Below are positions 8,275-18,714 of a stretch of 63,234 bases of DNA, piece after piece. The stretch covers positions 1-63,234 of the forward strand of contig CANLTI010000026.1 of assembly GCA_947494095.1 (NCBI GenBank), read 5' to 3'. Within the stretch, counting starts at the first letter, position 1. Every line of letters begins with the position of its first letter. Made by a program: the position numbers and the translations under genes. The notes under the pieces were generated by a model. That model did not search any database and had not been told where the DNA came from. It saw nothing but the letters and a program-made list of their open reading frames with translations. Origin of the DNA: an uncultured Pseudomonadales bacterium. Its GTDB lineage: Bacteria; Pseudomonadota; Gammaproteobacteria; Pseudomonadales; Cellvibrionaceae.

Positions 8275-11098
8275 CGGCTGTATACCCTGATATTTTAGGT
8301 TGACGGGAATAGCGAGCAGGAAATAGCTCGACTAGACTAGCACGGCTTTTTGAAAGCCATTCATTATATAAACCTGTTTTAGAGCGCGCCATGTTCGTTT
8401 CATAAAACTCAATAGCCTTATCTTCAAAAGGAAACGCTTGGTCTTCAAGTAGTATGTCATATTGTTCGAGCTCATCATCAGATAACCCTTTAGGGCGCTC
8501 AGACTCTAGCAGTGCAATAGAGAAATCCTGATAAATACTGCCTATTGCATAAGTGGCTTGCGTTGTGATGTCGGCTAATCCGTAGGAAGAGGCATAGCCA
8601 TATAATTTTATGGTTTCTTGCATAAAAGATTTCTTTTTACGAAGATTATTTTTTAAAGGTGCCACTAGTTTTTGCTTACTAAAATTAGCATGCTGAATTG
8701 TGGCAAGCTCTATAGTGGCATTGGCGGCAATAAATATTGTGCGCTCAGTTGTTTTAGATGCGTTGGCCTTACGCCCAGCCGTAGACATTTTGGTTAACCA
8801 AAAGTAACGTTTTTGTGGCATTTTTTGACGGGCATATAGGTCACTGAGTTTAAGCATAGCTTCCATATTTTGAGCATAAGCTTGCGGGTATTGATGAGCA
8901 AAATTTCGGTAAGATCGAATTGCGCCCTCTGTATCTCCCTTCTTCTCATAAAGCTTTGCTGCTTGCCATAATGCTGCCATTTTTACGTTTTCGTCTTTTT
9001 CAAAAGATGAAATAAGCTCAAATTTTTGTGCGGCTTTATCGCCTTGATTAGAATTTAAATAGGCAATTGACAGATTTTTAGTAACGTCGTTACTCAATTT
9101 ATGATTAGAGTATAGCGATTCAAAGCGCTGCCCAAGTGCAATAACTTGCAGCCATTGCTTATCAGCCATTGCTAAAGCAATACCATCATATAGCGCTGAA
9201 CCCGCAATTTTTGACTGAGGAACAATTTTTTGGATGCGTGTAAAGTGATGCATTGCTTCGGCTATTTTATTGCTAGCTTTGGCTTTTTCGGCTTGCCGAT
9301 AAATACTCAGCGCTAAGCTATCTTCTATCTGAGTTTGATACTTGCGCTCAGGGTTTTTATTAAGCATATTAAAATAACTATTTTCAGCATCAGAAAATTT
9401 CTCTATTTCAAAATAAGTGCGTGCTTGTACTAGGTCAATTTGATATTGAATATCTTTTGTTGCACCACTGGGAACAGCCTGCGTTAGCTGAAGGGCTTGT
9501 TCAAATTTTTGATTGTTAAATGCTAATTGTGCAGCATGTACAATGATTTGCGGGCTTTGCTTGTCATTAGGGTATAGCGCTACATAGCGGTGGCTATAGC
9601 GAATAATTTGTTCTAATAAAACTAGCTGCTGTGCTGTATTGGTGTTTTGTTTATAAAGAGTATCTGATAAGCTGATTGTCATATAAGCAGAGCGCTTATC
9701 TAGAATAATATCGTTATCATACGCTGCAATTTCAAAATAGTGTAGCGCCTCTTGGTAGCGCTTAGCACTATAGAGTAATTCACCATATTGATGATAAATA
9801 CCCTCTTTACGACCAAATTCCGGAAATTGTGATAGGTATCTATTATACCAAATACCTGCATTTTTTAAATTCTTACTTTTCTCTTTGGTTAGTTTATTGT
9901 CCTGATAGCGAGAATGAAAATAATTTGCTTCTTCTGCAATATATTGCTTTAGGGCTTCAGTACTTTCTTTTTGATATTTATTTTTGGGCGATTTTTTCCA
10001 ATACTCTGATTTTGGATGATAAAGAGTATAAAACTCATTGATAGCCTCATGTACATTAGAGGCAAACCCAGATTGTTTCCAAACTTTAATAACTTTTAAT
10101 TTTGCCTTAGGTATCTCATTTTTTGTTGGATAAAATTTAACAAATTGATTTAATATATCGGCAGCATCACTATAGCGCTGTTGCTTTAAATAAATATCAG
10201 AAATTGTCGCATAGGTGTGATACAGATAACGAAAATTTGAATATTGATTAAAATAATCTTGTAGCGATTCAGGCCCATCAAGGTGAGAAAACGATAACCC
10301 TATAGCCCGAAAGTGTTCGTTAAAAAGTGACTTATCATTTTCATTTAACGAGTCAAATTCTCCAAACTTATTAAGATTTAAAGATTCTATATAGTCATCA
10401 ACCGATTCAATATAAAGTTCTTGTTTATAGCGTGTCCAGCCTCTTTTAAAAAAAGCTTTCTCATAAAAATTTTCAGAATTAGGAGAAATTATTGCCTCTG
10501 TATAGGCATCTTCAGCCGTTAAATAATCACCATGGACAAAAGCCGTTTCACCTATTCTAAATTGTGCTTCTGCATAATAAGTTGAATTTTTATGTTTTGA
10601 GGCCAGTTGCTCTAAAGTTGATAGCGCTTTATCGTACTCACCGACTTGATCGTAAGTCCTGGCAAGTTGATACAATAACCCATCGTTTCCTTTTGCATTA
10701 GGAAAGTCATTGAGTGAAGTTTCTAATAAAGTAATTGTGCGCCGTAATGTTTCGTTGTATAGAGCGTCTTCTTCGAGATCATTGGCTGAGCTATCGGCGA
10801 TAAGCTTATCGGTCAGCTCTAGCTCCATTTGAGCTAAGCGGGTAATGGCTAATTGTCGGCTTGAATCACTTGTATCGGCATTATTGAGATACTGATAATA
10901 AGCCGCTCTTACTTCTTCTGTTGATTTTTTTTTGGTTTTATGAGCTTTATCACTTAGATTAATTTGAGTACTTTTATTATCAATGTCACTTAATGTTAAC
11001 CGTTGGGTGTTATTTGAACTACAGGCAATAAGTACCAATAGTGATAGACAGAAAGATAATTTAGTAAAGTAAAGCATAAGATCATTAATTTTCATCAT
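8267..11098 (-). CDS. Large TPR-repeat outer-membrane lipoprotein (943 aa)
   Basis: The signal peptide has lipobox LIAC with Cys26, followed by a Ser/Asn-rich linker and then TPR/Sel1-like helical repeats over nearly the whole length, for example LLYQLARTYDQVGEYDKALSTLEQL written in part as YDQVGEYDKALSTLEQL, and YADAADILNQFVKFYP-type units. It is probably anchored to the outer membrane facing the periplasm, as a scaffold. It overlaps its upstream neighbour by 14 bases and its downstream neighbour by 8. Length and domain content resemble the large TPR proteins of gliding-motility envelope complexes (GltD/AgmU-like), but no specific orthology can be shown by eye. The gene is clearly AT-rich compared with the surface-protein genes in the window. 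Confidence 0.7.
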   Translation of the reverse strand: MMKINDLMLYFTKLSFCLSLLVLIACSSNNTQRLTLSDIDNKSTQINLSDKAHKTKKKSTEEVRAAYYQYLNNADTSDSSRQLAITRLAQMELELTDKLIADSSANDLEEDALYNETLRRTITLLETSLNDFPNAKGNDGLLYQLARTYDQVGEYDKALSTLEQLASKHKNSTYYAEAQFRIGETAFVHGDYLTAEDAYTEAIISPNSENFYEKAFFKRGWTRYKQELYIESVDDYIESLNLNKFGEFDSLNENDKSLFNEHFRAIGLSFSHLDGPESLQDYFNQYSNFRYLYHTYATISDIYLKQQRYSDAADILNQFVKFYPTKNEIPKAKLKVIKVWKQSGFASNVHEAINEFYTLYHPKSEYWKKSPKNKYQKESTEALKQYIAEEANYFHSRYQDNKLTKEKSKNLKNAGIWYNRYLSQFPEFGRKEGIYHQYGELLYSAKRYQEALHYFEIAAYDNDIILDKRSAYMTISLSDTLYKQNTNTAQQLVLLEQIIRYSHRYVALYPNDKQSPQIIVHAAQLAFNNQKFEQALQLTQAVPSGATKDIQYQIDLVQARTYFEIEKFSDAENSYFNMLNKNPERKYQTQIEDSLALSIYRQAEKAKASNKIAEAMHHFTRIQKIVPQSKIAGSALYDGIALAMADKQWLQVIALGQRFESLYSNHKLSNDVTKNLSIAYLNSNQGDKAAQKFELISSFEKDENVKMAALWQAAKLYEKKGDTEGAIRSYRNFAHQYPQAYAQNMEAMLKLSDLYARQKMPQKRYFWLTKMSTAGRKANASKTTERTIFIAANATIELATIQHANFSKQKLVAPLKNNLRKKKSFMQETIKLYGYASSYGLADITTQATYAIGSIYQDFSIALLESERPKGLSDDELEQYDILLEDQAFPFEDKAIEFYETNMARSKTGLYNEWLSKSRASLVELFPARYSRQPKISGYTADD

Positions 11099-12497
11099 AA
11101 AGCCGTGCTAAAGCATATTGGCATTGGTTTAAGTAGCTTTGATAAATAGCTTGCGCATTCACTATTTCATGGTGCTGTACTTCTAATAATATATTTTCGT
11201 ATTTTTGATAAATTGTGTTTAAGTGTAATAATATTTTTTTTGGTAAAGAATATTTTTTTAAAGATTCAATATTTTTGAGTATGCTGTTTATTTTTTTATT
11301 AAAATTAGTATCGGTTAAATTCAATATTGAAATTAACGATTCTTGATTATCACTTTCTTGAGTAATATCTGTAATCGTTTTTAGTATAAGGGGAGAGTAT
11401 TGACTTTTTTTAGTGCTAACTGCCTGTTCAAGCAGTTGTATTTTTTGGCGATAATATAAAGCAGCTTGCGTATATTGTGCCTCTGCAATACGGCGTTGCC
11501 CTAGTTTTTCATGAGCAAAAGGAGTGAGCAAGTATGACTGAGTAGTATAGCTGTCAAAAATTTTGTTTTTAGATAGAAAGCTAAAGGCATTTAAGGCACT
11601 AGAAAAATCTTTTTGATGCATAGCAGAAAGACCAATGCCTAGCATGGCCCGGTTAACATAAGGGCTATTGACACCTATATCTCGAAAACTATTTCGTGCA
11701 TCTCGATAAAATTCGTTGTGTATTTGGGAAAACCCTAATATTAACCGCATTCTATCGGCGATTTCATAATTTTTATTTTTCATCTCTCTTGTTATAGACT
11801 TCTTTAATATTAGGTGAGCGTCTGTCCACCAGCCTTGTAATATATTGGCTACAGCAATATTAATTTGTGATACACCATAATAATCAGAATTCTTATCAAT
11901 AGCGCTATAAACTTTTATAGCATCGCGATGCTGCTGAATTTTTTGCAATGAAACAGCGGTAATATAATAAGCATAATCGGATTCTTCTTGGTTAAGGTTA
12001 TGCTCAATATTGGTTTCTTTGAGTAAATTAATAACATTAACCCAATGATTATTCAAAAAGTAGTACTTTGCCTTTTGGTATTTTATTTTTGACTCTGTGT
12101 ATTTGCTAAAATTATTAATACTGAATGCTAATAATTCATCAGCAATTGATATGGCATTATTTTTGTATAAAAACCATGCGATATCTGGTATTGATTTATG
12201 ATCAATAGATCGATGTAATAGATCAATATTTTCAACAATACAGCTAATTGCAATAGGCATATCATGAGAAAGAGATTGAATATTTTCAATTAAATTTTCT
12301 ATTGATTTAATATTTTTACACGATAAAGGCGATTTAATAACATTTAACTGATATAAATTATCAGTAATGCTAGATAACTCTTTGTTGAGTGTTAAGATTT
12401 CATGATTTATATCGATTGTTTTTTCTTGGGCATAGGCACCGTTAAAAATTATAAACAGTGTTAAAAAAACAAAATAGTTACCAAAAATAAGTTTCAA
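11085..12497 (-). CDS. Exported TPR-like protein (470 aa)
   Basis: A cleavable signal peptide (FLTLFIIFNGAYAQ) is followed by helical, TPR-like repeats such as AYYITAVSLQKIQQHRDAIK and GIGLSAMHQKDFSSALNAF. No lipobox is present, so a soluble periplasmic protein is likely. It is the first of four downstream genes that follow clpV after an 89-base gap containing a hairpin (12554-12575), and it overlaps the next gene by 14 bases. The likely role is as a partner of the TPR lipoproteins and the ExbB/ExbD/AgmX-like proteins encoded at the far side of the T6SS locus. This is inferred from context. Confidence 0.65.
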   Translation of the reverse strand: MKLIFGNYFVFLTLFIIFNGAYAQEKTIDINHEILTLNKELSSITDNLYQLNVIKSPLSCKNIKSIENLIENIQSLSHDMPIAISCIVENIDLLHRSIDHKSIPDIAWFLYKNNAISIADELLAFSINNFSKYTESKIKYQKAKYYFLNNHWVNVINLLKETNIEHNLNQEESDYAYYITAVSLQKIQQHRDAIKVYSAIDKNSDYYGVSQINIAVANILQGWWTDAHLILKKSITREMKNKNYEIADRMRLILGFSQIHNEFYRDARNSFRDIGVNSPYVNRAMLGIGLSAMHQKDFSSALNAFSFLSKNKIFDSYTTQSYLLTPFAHEKLGQRRIAEAQYTQAALYYRQKIQLLEQAVSTKKSQYSPLILKTITDITQESDNQESLISILNLTDTNFNKKINSILKNIESLKKYSLPKKILLHLNTIYQKYENILLEVQHHEIVNAQAIYQSYLNQCQYALARLYDEN

Positions 12498-12553
12498 AGT
12501 AGCATTCCTTGTCTTTTCATCTACATAATAATAAGGTGCTTATTGCTAGGATA

Positions 12554-12575
12554 GCACTGCCTTTAAAGACAGTGC
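12554..12575 (-). promoter_or_regulatory. Intercistronic hairpin between clpV and the TPR genes
   Basis: On the minus-strand transcript GCACUGUCU pairs with the AGGCAGUGC arm: nine pairs including one U-G wobble, loop UUAA. On the plus strand the wobble position is a C-A mismatch, so the structure favours the transcribed strand. No U-tract follows, so an RNA processing or stability element is more likely than a terminator. Confidence 0.45.
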
Positions 12576-12586
12576 CTTTATTGCTT

Positions 12587-15268
12587 TTATTGTATATTGT
12601 ATTCAAATTGACCATCATCGTCAGTTACAACATGTATGTGGTTAATAGCTTCACCTGCTGCCAACTTGCATAAACATTCAGAGGCTAAGTCTGGTAGCAT
12701 AGTGCGCGTTAAAATATTTTCTATATTACGCGCTCCAGTATCGACATCTTGACAGCGCGCCACAATATGTAATAGAACATCTTCATCATAACTAAAGTCA
12801 GCATCATAATGATTACGTACGCGCTTGGCGATACGATTCATATTAATAGCACAAATTTTCATTAAATCTTCATCACCAAGAGGGTAGTAAGGAATGATAT
12901 TTGTGCGGCCTAAAAATGCAGGTTTAAAATAATTTAATAATTGTGGCCGAAAGGTTTCTAATAAAGCTTCTGGATCTGGTAGTTCATCTTCATTAGCTGC
13001 GCATATTGCGCGTATATGCTCTTCGGCTGCATTAGAGGTCATAATAATAACGGTATTTCTAAAGTCAATATCACGGCCTTCGCCATCTTTGATTGTACCT
13101 TTATCAAATAAATTATAAAAAATATCTTGCACCCCTGAGTGAGCCTTTTCCATTTCATCCAGTAGTATTACGCTGTAAGGTTTTCTGCGAACAGCTTCTG
13201 TAAGAACGCCGCCTTCACCATATCCTACATAACCAGGAGGCGATCCAAGCAGCATAGAGACTTTATGCTCTTCTTTGAATTCAGACATGTTAATTGTTGT
13301 AATATTTTGCTCGCCACCGTATAGCGTATCGGCTAGTGCTAGTGCTGTTTCTGTTTTACCTACACCACTTGATCCGACCATAAAAAATACACCAATAGGT
13401 TTACGAGGATCAGTCAGCCCAGCACGTGAAGTACGTATTGATTGTGCAATAGCTTCTAGCGCATGACTTTGCCCAATAACGCGTTTATTAAGGGTTGCAC
13501 CAAGCTCCATAATGGCATTTATTTCGTCAGAGACCATTTTGCCTACAGGTATTCCTGTCCAGTTTGCTACTACTTCTGCTATCGCCTGAGCTGTAACATT
13601 AACTTGAATCATGGGGGCTTTATTTTGAATATTATCGAGCTCTGTTAGCAACCCATGTAGCTGCTCTTTAATAGACTGAAGGTCGCTCTGTGATAATTGA
13701 TTAGGATATTCTTCTTTAGCTAATTCTTCTTCAGACATTTGGCTTGCGGTATAATTTTTGCTAATATTTTTTTGCAGAGTATGTATCTGCTTAACAATAT
13801 TTTTTTCTTGATTCCATTGATGCTCTTGTTCTATCAAACGAGCATTGAGAGCTTCTTTTTTTGTATAAAGATTTTTAATTTCTATTTCATAATTATTCAT
13901 CATGGCATCTTCTTGCCCTAATGATTGAATAGTGGTTTCGGCTTGTGCAATTTGTAATCGTGTATCCTCAATAGCCGCTGGAGTAGAGCTTTGACTTAAT
14001 GCAACGCGTGCGCAGGCTGTATCGAGCAAGGATACTGATTTATCTGGAAGCTGCCGGCCAGGAATATATCGCATAGACAATCGTACACAATCGCGAATAG
14101 CTTCATCTAAAATATGAACACCGTGATGCCGACTCAGCATGACAGAGATAGCACGCATCATATTGATAGCTTTTTCTTCACTGGGCTCTTCAATTTTGAC
14201 CACTTGAAAGCGACGCGTTAGCGCTGGATCTCGCTCAAAATATTTTTTGTATTCCGCCCATGTGGTTGCAGCAATAGTCCGTAGCTCACCTCGTGCTAAA
14301 GCGGGTTTGAGTAAATTAGCCGCATCACCTTGACCCTCTTTACCTCCAGCACCAATAAGCGTATGTGCTTCATCAATAAACATAATAATGGGTGTCGCTG
14401 AGGCTTTGACTTCAGCAATCACTGATTTTAATCGGCTTTCAAATTCTCCTTTGACACTCGCTCCTGCTTGTAATAACCCTAAATCCAAGCTTCGAATAGT
14501 GACATTGCGTAGTGGCTCCGGCACATCACCAGAAGCAATACGCATAGCAAACCCCTCAACAACGGCCGTCTTACCCACTCCAGCTTCACCGGTTAAGATA
14601 GGATTATTTTGCCGCCGTCTAATCAGAATATCAATAATTTGACGTACTTCTTCATCGCGGCCTAATACAGCATCAATTTTTCCTTCTTTAGCGGCTTGTG
14701 TTAGGTTGACGGTGTATTTATCTAATGAGGGTTGTTTACTTGGAGCTCCTATTATGGGTGACTCTTGGTTATCATTAGCCACTATCTCAGATTCAGCTGT
14801 AGTACCTATTATACTTAGAGCGACATTGCGCAGTGATTCGGGTGCAATTTTTTTAAGCTCACCATGCGATATACCCGTAGAGCGACGAAGATTTTCATCC
14901 AGTAATAGCGCGCATAAAAGGTGAGCAGAGGTTGTTATTGGGTGGCGATATTCAACTGAAGCTAATAACCATGCATTTTTTGCAAGATCAACAATATTTT
15001 GCGACAGTGCCGGCGCACGTGTATTCCCTGACTTAATATTGTCAAGTTCACCATTTAACTCTTGTGTGAATTTACCTAAGTTAACGTCAAATTTGTTTAG
15101 AATGGCAATAATATCACTATCAGAAATTTCTAATAACTTAAGCAGCCAATGCTCGATTTCAACATTATAATGATTGCGAGACAGACAAAGCCCTGCTGCA
15201 CTTTCAAGTGCCACTGTGCAAGGCTCGTTCATCTTTTCAACAAGTGATTTTAGATCGATGCTTATCAT
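12587..15268 (-). CDS. clpV: T6SS sheath-disassembly AAA+ ATPase ClpV/TssH
   Basis: 893 residues with the Clp N-terminal repeat domain, then two AAA+ modules. Walker A motifs are visible as GEAGVGKTAVVEG (first module) and GSSGVGKTETALA (second), with Walker B-type IIMFIDEAHTLIGAGG and VILLDEMEKAH. A coiled-coil middle domain lies between them (about residues 425-540). ClpV unfolds the contracted TssB/TssC sheath for recycling in the cytoplasm. Length and motif order match the family. It sits 32 bases downstream of tssG in the minus-strand operon. Confidence 0.95.
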   Translation of the reverse strand: MISIDLKSLVEKMNEPCTVALESAAGLCLSRNHYNVEIEHWLLKLLEISDSDIIAILNKFDVNLGKFTQELNGELDNIKSGNTRAPALSQNIVDLAKNAWLLASVEYRHPITTSAHLLCALLLDENLRRSTGISHGELKKIAPESLRNVALSIIGTTAESEIVANDNQESPIIGAPSKQPSLDKYTVNLTQAAKEGKIDAVLGRDEEVRQIIDILIRRRQNNPILTGEAGVGKTAVVEGFAMRIASGDVPEPLRNVTIRSLDLGLLQAGASVKGEFESRLKSVIAEVKASATPIIMFIDEAHTLIGAGGKEGQGDAANLLKPALARGELRTIAATTWAEYKKYFERDPALTRRFQVVKIEEPSEEKAINMMRAISVMLSRHHGVHILDEAIRDCVRLSMRYIPGRQLPDKSVSLLDTACARVALSQSSTPAAIEDTRLQIAQAETTIQSLGQEDAMMNNYEIEIKNLYTKKEALNARLIEQEHQWNQEKNIVKQIHTLQKNISKNYTASQMSEEELAKEEYPNQLSQSDLQSIKEQLHGLLTELDNIQNKAPMIQVNVTAQAIAEVVANWTGIPVGKMVSDEINAIMELGATLNKRVIGQSHALEAIAQSIRTSRAGLTDPRKPIGVFFMVGSSGVGKTETALALADTLYGGEQNITTINMSEFKEEHKVSMLLGSPPGYVGYGEGGVLTEAVRRKPYSVILLDEMEKAHSGVQDIFYNLFDKGTIKDGEGRDIDFRNTVIIMTSNAAEEHIRAICAANEDELPDPEALLETFRPQLLNYFKPAFLGRTNIIPYYPLGDEDLMKICAINMNRIAKRVRNHYDADFSYDEDVLLHIVARCQDVDTGARNIENILTRTMLPDLASECLCKLAAGEAINHIHVVTDDDGQFEYNIQ

Positions 15269-15300
15269 TGTTATCTTCCTTTATTTAGTGGCCCAAATAG

Positions 15301-16422
15301 TTATAATTTTTTTGATGAAAGTGATATAGAAACTGTATCGCCTGAATCGTATTTCTTGTTTTTACCGCCTGTAAGCCATGTATTCCAGCCAATAATAGGC
15401 TGTGATTTTTTACTCAGTTGAACTTTATCAGGGGTTGCATTGCGGTTCACTAAAATAGTGAATTCAAAATCATTATCTACTCCAATATAAAATAGAATAA
15501 GATCATTCATTGCTTTTAATGCTGAGCCCCCCGGAGCAAACTGGATAAATTGCTCAGCATTTAATGGGCCAATAGTTATTTTTATTTTCTCTTGCGCTAC
15601 CCAGCCACGCTTACCCAGCATGATTGATTTGCCTAGACAAACATTTTGCCCTTTTTTATTTGATATGTCGGGTAAGCGTGATCGGTAGTCGTCCATTACA
15701 TCCTGCCAACATCCTTCAAATTCTTTAAGTTGAATAGGAACATTAAAATAGCTAGTCAGTAATCGTTTTAATCCACTAGCGGTACGAACGCTTTGACTTA
15801 ATAAACCAGAATAGTATAAAAGGCTCTCTGCTGGAATACTTAGCTGTGAATCTAAGCCTTTTGTGGCTATCCCTGTAATAGCCCTAAGTACCTCTGTAAT
15901 ACTATCGTTATTATGAGTAAAATTTCCTCTACTGGGCAGTTTTTTACGTTCAAAGCTAAGGGCGTGATTGTATTTTATGGATGCTTGATAGAATAATGAA
16001 ATTATCCGATGATTAAATAAATCAAAAAACTCTGCTAATGATGGATCCTTTAACTTTAGGCGATTCAGTAATGTCTCTGTAAAGCTATAAGGCATAACAC
16101 CATGAGATCCCGTTAACCCTAGAAAACTAGTCTCTACTCGCCATTGATTACTATCATTATCTTTAGGCGGTTTAATTGAAACAATTTCACTATTAGGAAA
16201 CGATAAGGATTGGTTATTTTTAAATCGAATACATTCATTCGCAGGAGGAGAAAATCGACCTACAGAGTTTCTAATATCTTGTTTTCGATCGTAGTCATCG
16301 GTATGAGATAATGCGACTGCACGCTCGATAATTCTCATCGTTTGTATAAAAGAGGTTTGTTGAGGATTATCGGCTAATCGAATAACTACAGAACTATTTT
16401 TTCGCCTGCTCGGATAGGGCAT
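15301..16422 (-). CDS. tssG: T6SS baseplate protein TssG
   Basis: 373 residues. The N-terminal FIQTMRIIERA segment, the RFxxNxSLxFPxSEI region and LLGKRGWVAQEKIKI-like C-terminal motifs are typical of TssG (ImpH/VasB). TssG forms the baseplate wedge with TssF, TssE and TssK. The start overlaps the end of tssF by 37 bases, indicating coupled translation. No signal peptide, as expected for a cytoplasmic baseplate protein. Confidence 0.92.
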   Translation of the reverse strand: MPYPSRRKNSSVVIRLADNPQQTSFIQTMRIIERAVALSHTDDYDRKQDIRNSVGRFSPPANECIRFKNNQSLSFPNSEIVSIKPPKDNDSNQWRVETSFLGLTGSHGVMPYSFTETLLNRLKLKDPSLAEFFDLFNHRIISLFYQASIKYNHALSFERKKLPSRGNFTHNNDSITEVLRAITGIATKGLDSQLSIPAESLLYYSGLLSQSVRTASGLKRLLTSYFNVPIQLKEFEGCWQDVMDDYRSRLPDISNKKGQNVCLGKSIMLGKRGWVAQEKIKITIGPLNAEQFIQFAPGGSALKAMNDLILFYIGVDNDFEFTILVNRNATPDKVQLSKKSQPIIGWNTWLTGGKNKKYDSGDTVSISLSSKKL

Positions 16423-18221
16423 TTTTTTAAATATCCTTCATGACCCTTTTGCTTAACCAAGACTCTAGAAAACGAGTTGATTGAGCAATAAAGGCTAAAA
16501 AAGTGATCTAGTATGCTAGCAAATAAATAAGCGCTGCTACCGGTAAGTTGGCTATTATCAAGTATAACTTCAATCTCCATTCCTTTGCACATTGTTGCTC
16601 TACCGTCTATAGGTATAGGAGCACTGACAGACCGAGCATCAACACTATAAATAGAGTTAATCAACGCACGTGAAACCGATGACCCTCTAAAGTCATAAAG
16701 CCTGAGTATTTCTTTTAATGCTTCAGCGGTATTGTTTCGCCCTGTTAGCGATAAATGATTAAGGTTTAAATGTGAAATTAAACGCCACCTTGCATGATCT
16801 CTTAATGGCGGTCGAATAGTTCGAGTGGGTTGGGTTAGGCATCGAATCTTTTCACACGGTGGTGCGCCTTCAACACACTGAAGTTTGGGGTGGTCTAAAT
16901 TAAAAGGTAGCTTTTCTGGTAGATCTCGATTGCTGCAATGTGTTTTTATTAATAATGTTTTATCTGATGGTGTATTGGGATTGAACCCTAAGTCGACAAG
17001 GCTAATAAACACATCAGTCCCATCATCTCTTTCATAGTTACTAAGTTTGGCATGCCGACGAGCAGCAAGCCAAAAAGCCTGCTCATTATCACCACTATGA
17101 TTATGATTTAGCCCATAAAGAGGTAGAAAATCGGTATATTCCCCCTCGGGAGAAATAGCACTGACATTATCGATAGAGTAAACTTCAAAGCCAATAGGTC
17201 GTCGTACATCGGCTTGCACTTGATATTCCGATTGTTTATGGTCTAACTTTATAGGGTCAGCATCTTTTTCAAAAAGATTAATAACAGGAGTACAACCGAG
17301 TACAAAATTACTAGCAGAAATATTATGTTCTAGTTCAATATCAGACGATGAAAGGTAGATATAAATATTAAATTCATTGCTATTACTGGATAATAGTTTA
17401 TCGCTAAAACCTTCTATATCAAAAAACATGAATTTTTCTGAGTAAGCGAAAAATTCAGTCAGTGTTCGATAGCCTAAAAATGATGCCTCCGGATACGGTA
17501 ACATACCCTCATTATCAGTAAATCCAACCTCTTTAATTGCATCATTATCTAAAAATATAGGGTGTGTATCATTTTCATTATGAGCGGCTACAACACAAAC
17601 GCATTTACTCATAAGTAATTCATAAAGAGGATGAATATATTGAGCTTGGCCTTTTAAATAAAATCTTAGTTTTTCAATTCCAATATCAGTAAATGGAGTT
17701 TTTTTATTAAAGGTTGTTAATTTTAATTGTAGTACACTTGATGCACCCCGTACTCGTGCTGATCCTGGCGTAGAAAAAGGTAGGCCTATAAGGTTTGCAT
17801 CGGTAACTTCTATGGGTAAAAGGTCTGTATCATATACGGTATTAAATTGACAGTTTTCACCTTGGAAGTGTTCTGTCTCGAGTAAAGTATTACGAGAAAT
17901 CTTATAAGGTGATTCTAGCTGCTCTTTATCAGGTGTAAATTGTACTATAGACATCGATGGCAGCGGGCGTTGATAATGAGGAAATACAACACTCAATATC
18001 GCATCACTTAATTCAGGAAAATCATCGTTTAATTTATGTTGAATACGTGCATTTAAATAGGAAAACGATTCAATTAATCGTGACACATGAGGGTCTTCAA
18101 CAGTATCTGTTCCAATACCTAAGCGCCCAGCGACTTTAGGGTGTTCTTTTGAAAATGAAGCACCCATCTGTCTTATGTAGGCAAGTTCTTTTTCGTAATA
18201 GGGTAATAATTCATCGGCCAT
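16386..18221 (-). CDS. tssF: T6SS baseplate protein TssF
   Basis: 611 residues beginning MADELLPYYEKELAYIRQMG, the characteristic TssF (ImpG/VasA) N-terminus. It is followed by the conserved AGRLGIGTDTVEDPHVSRLI and DFPELSDAILSVVFPHYQRP segments. It builds the baseplate wedge with TssG. It overlaps tssE by 11 bases and tssG by 37. Length is normal for the family and no lesions are seen. Confidence 0.95.
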   Translation of the reverse strand: MADELLPYYEKELAYIRQMGASFSKEHPKVAGRLGIGTDTVEDPHVSRLIESFSYLNARIQHKLNDDFPELSDAILSVVFPHYQRPLPSMSIVQFTPDKEQLESPYKISRNTLLETEHFQGENCQFNTVYDTDLLPIEVTDANLIGLPFSTPGSARVRGASSVLQLKLTTFNKKTPFTDIGIEKLRFYLKGQAQYIHPLYELLMSKCVCVVAAHNENDTHPIFLDNDAIKEVGFTDNEGMLPYPEASFLGYRTLTEFFAYSEKFMFFDIEGFSDKLLSSNSNEFNIYIYLSSSDIELEHNISASNFVLGCTPVINLFEKDADPIKLDHKQSEYQVQADVRRPIGFEVYSIDNVSAISPEGEYTDFLPLYGLNHNHSGDNEQAFWLAARRHAKLSNYERDDGTDVFISLVDLGFNPNTPSDKTLLIKTHCSNRDLPEKLPFNLDHPKLQCVEGAPPCEKIRCLTQPTRTIRPPLRDHARWRLISHLNLNHLSLTGRNNTAEALKEILRLYDFRGSSVSRALINSIYSVDARSVSAPIPIDGRATMCKGMEIEVILDNSQLTGSSAYLFASILDHFFSLYCSINSFSRVLVKQKGHEGYLKKCPIRAGEKIVL

Positions 18222-18711
18222 ATTGTGACTCCTTTACATCAACAGCACGCGAAGCGGGTTCAAGAGTTGAGTCAAAAACAACGACTTCAGGCACTGGATC
18301 GGCATAGAGTGTCGCGTCTATTCTAAAGCGAAGTGTTCTATCGGTATTATTGATGTTTTCTTGATGAGTTACTTTTACGCTTTTAAATCTAGGCTCAAAA
18401 GTCTTTAATAGCCTTTCTAAATCGTGTGTGAATGAATGTTTTTTGTTGAGATCAATAATGTTGATAGTAGCAAGATCTGGAAGACCAAAATTGAGTAGTG
18501 AATTTTGTAGCTCTGTAAATTCATCAGAAGGGGCAACAACACGAAAACGTGTATTAAGAAGGTTTTCTAAGTCACGGCGAACGCTACTACGCAATTCACG
18601 TAATTGTTGATGCCTTGTTTTCTCAGTTTCAATTTTAATATGAGGTTCATCATCGATTAATCTATCTAATATCGAAGCTCGTAGGTGCTTTTTTTTATCA
18701 ATTGTAGCCAT
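18211..18711 (-). CDS. tssE: T6SS baseplate gp25-like protein TssE
   Basis: 166 residues with the gp25-like (GPW/gp25) domain. The motif SVRRDLENLLNTRFR is the hallmark of TssE, followed by the LLNFGLPDLATINI segment. TssE links the baseplate to the sheath. It follows tssC2 by only three bases and overlaps tssF, so expression is coupled to the second sheath paralogue rather than to tssB-tssC. Confidence 0.93.
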   Translation of the reverse strand: MATIDKKKHLRASILDRLIDDEPHIKIETEKTRHQQLRELRSSVRRDLENLLNTRFRVVAPSDEFTELQNSLLNFGLPDLATINIIDLNKKHSFTHDLERLLKTFEPRFKSVKVTHQENINNTDRTLRFRIDATLYADPVPEVVVFDSTLEPASRAVDVKESQYGR

Positions 18712-18714
18712 GGG

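Noticed and set aside
8267..12497. Considered calling the TPR genes gltD/gltE orthologues
   Set aside because: TPR proteins look alike by repeat pattern alone; without alignment no orthology can be claimed, so no symbols were given.
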